Assembly (NCBI GenBank): GCA_958450365.1
Contig: CAUEEP010000750.1
Coordinates: forward strand, 892,501-956,500
DNA: 64,000 nucleotides
Direction of reading: 5' to 3'
From: Mesorhabditis belari
Taxonomy: Eukaryota > Nematoda > Chromadorea > Rhabditida > Rhabditidae
Within the stretch, counting starts at the first letter, position 1, and each line of letters opens with the position of its first letter. This document shows, one piece after another, positions 62,881 to 64,000 of this stretch. The notes below the pieces were generated by a model. The model worked only from the letters and a program-made list of their open reading frames with translations, had not been told where the DNA came from and ran no database searches. Position numbers and translations under genes: made by a program.

Positions 62881-63335
62881 CAGGGTGGCTGATAAGTATC
62901 CGAAAAAATTATTTGGATATATACCAATTATCACAGAGAGAACTAACAAAATATCAAACAAACAAAGTCAAACAAATAACAAACAAAGTCAAGAAATTCA
63001 CTTTAACAACAAATTTCCAAAAGAGCCTTTTTTGGCATCGATGTAGGCTTGAATTCTTTTGGGCATGGAAGTGACGGTGCGCTGCAAGTAGTCCTTGGGT
63101 ATTTGAAGTCCTTTTACAATCACCATTGGCTTCATCCCTGACTGTCGCAGACGCACAATGGCTTCACAGTGGGGCGAGATCTTCATAGCACCAAAATATC
63201 TATATTATTATTCCTGAAAATCAAAAACATTATAATAAAGAATACGGATCAGAAAAAAAATGAATGAACAATAAATGAATTAATAAGGCAAGCGCGCATC
63301 AACAAAATTGTTCCGGATACTTTACAGCCACTTTG
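62881..63335 (-). mobile_element. Tc1/mariner-like deletion derivative with fused transposase ends
   Basis: Inverted ends CAGGGTGGCTGATAAGTATC and GGATACTTTACAGCCACTTTG, flanked by TA. On the minus strand 63186-62998 is a short intact frame: the N-terminal helix-turn-helix part (HCEAIVRLRQSGMKPMVIVK) runs directly into the C-terminal tail (SMPKRIQAYIDAKKGSFGNL). The DDE core is missing while the frame is kept, so a 62-residue DNA-binding peptide could be made. 455 bp. Confidence 0.82.
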
Positions 63336-63337
63336 TA

Positions 63338-63559
63338 TACCGTATTTTCTCTAATAGTAGTGCACCCTGATCGTCGTCTAAATTCCTCGAAATCTCGAGA
63401 ACCGCTTATCGGAACCGATCGATATGGGATCGGAAAATGTAGCTGACGATCAGATCTAGTGGGGGATTAGAGTGTTGAGCTTCTGTGGAAGCTTGGAAAC
63501 CGTAAAATAGTCACCAACTCGGCTCGCTGGGGTGCACTGCTATTAGAGAAAATACGGTA
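63338..63559. mobile_element. MITE with TACGGTA ends, copy 5
   Basis: TACCGTATTTTCTCTAATAG ... TATTAGAGAAAATACGGTA, immediately after the right end of the mariner-like element, the same arrangement as at 16805-17080. Confidence 0.87.
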
Positions 63560-64000
63560 ACCTTACAGCAACTATAAGTCTTTTTTTTCATAATATCTAT
63601 AACATTTCCATATCTTTGGACTTCCTTTAAGTCCAACTACTGTAGCGCTACAACCATCTCAAGATGTACAGACTGTTTGTTCATTAAAATCTTAAATTAT
63701 ATCTTAAATCGATTCTAGAACTAAAACTGTACCTGAAAATCTGTTATCTTCAAAATTTATTTCAAAGCTGATCTCCGAAAGTTCTCTCCTTCCTTGTTCC
63801 CATTTTTATCACTTCCGAAAACGCATTTCCAAATCAAATTCAGAGAAAATACGGTATATAATATTTAATTTAAGAAATGCTTAAGCAAATTTGGGTAACT
63901 TTTGAAACGAACCTAAGCAGAAATTCAAGTTTTTCTGAAAATTTTTTTTCTTGCAAGAGGCTATAGAAAAATTGTTTGCTGACTGCAAAGAGGTTTACTC
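63560..64000. other. Right edge, no gene seen
   Basis: AT-rich sequence with one short MITE-end-like word (AGAGAAAATACGGTATATAA at 63842). No coding exon recognised. Confidence 0.5.

Overview
This window is animal nuclear DNA, AT-rich and intron-rich. Most 3' splice sites read TTTCAG or TTTTAG, many introns are only about 40-50 nt, and Tc1/mariner elements are abundant, so a nematode or a similar small-intron invertebrate is the best guess. The phylum is inferred, not proven. There is no sign of bacterial or organellar DNA.

Layout. (1) About 0.4-6.55 kb, + strand: a multi-exon gene for a divergent Hsp70, closest in look to the HSPA14/Ssz-type branch, with degenerate ATP-binding motifs. (2) 6.55-10.8 kb: no gene found; it holds a repeat present three times, one copy carrying an intact-ended mariner deletion derivative. 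(3) 10.81-47.74 kb, - strand: one very large gene of about 57 coding exons for a DOCK9/10/11 (Zizimin, DOCK-D) guanine-nucleotide exchange factor of about 2,120 residues. The N-terminal Zizimin region, PH domain, DHR-1 and DHR-2 were each recognised by exon-by-exon translation. The exon phases chain correctly except at one junction (32401/32300). (4) 48.16-48.57 kb: a pogo/Tc5-type non-autonomous element. (5) 51.19-56.19 kb, - strand: a small five-exon gene of unknown function whose start codon appears to be split by an intron. (6) 53.26-53.34 kb: an isolated + strand exon resembling a glucose-transporter (SLC2) segment, inside a palindromic repeat and next to homopolymer sequence that may be poor assembly. 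(7) 56.2-64 kb: repeats, minisatellites and mariner derivatives, with one weak candidate exon at 59.0 kb.

The Hsp70 and DOCK genes converge tail to tail. The DOCK introns are filled with mobile DNA: four mariner families, a piggyBac deletion derivative with TTAA ends, foldback palindromes, a TA-flanked MITE of about 220 bp, tRNA-like sequences and minisatellites. Three insertions (mariner, piggyBac, pogo-like) can be dated against a repeat copy in the same window that lacks the insertion. Two repeats carry copies of DOCK exon sequence. No CRISPR array, operon or well-folded functional tRNA was seen.
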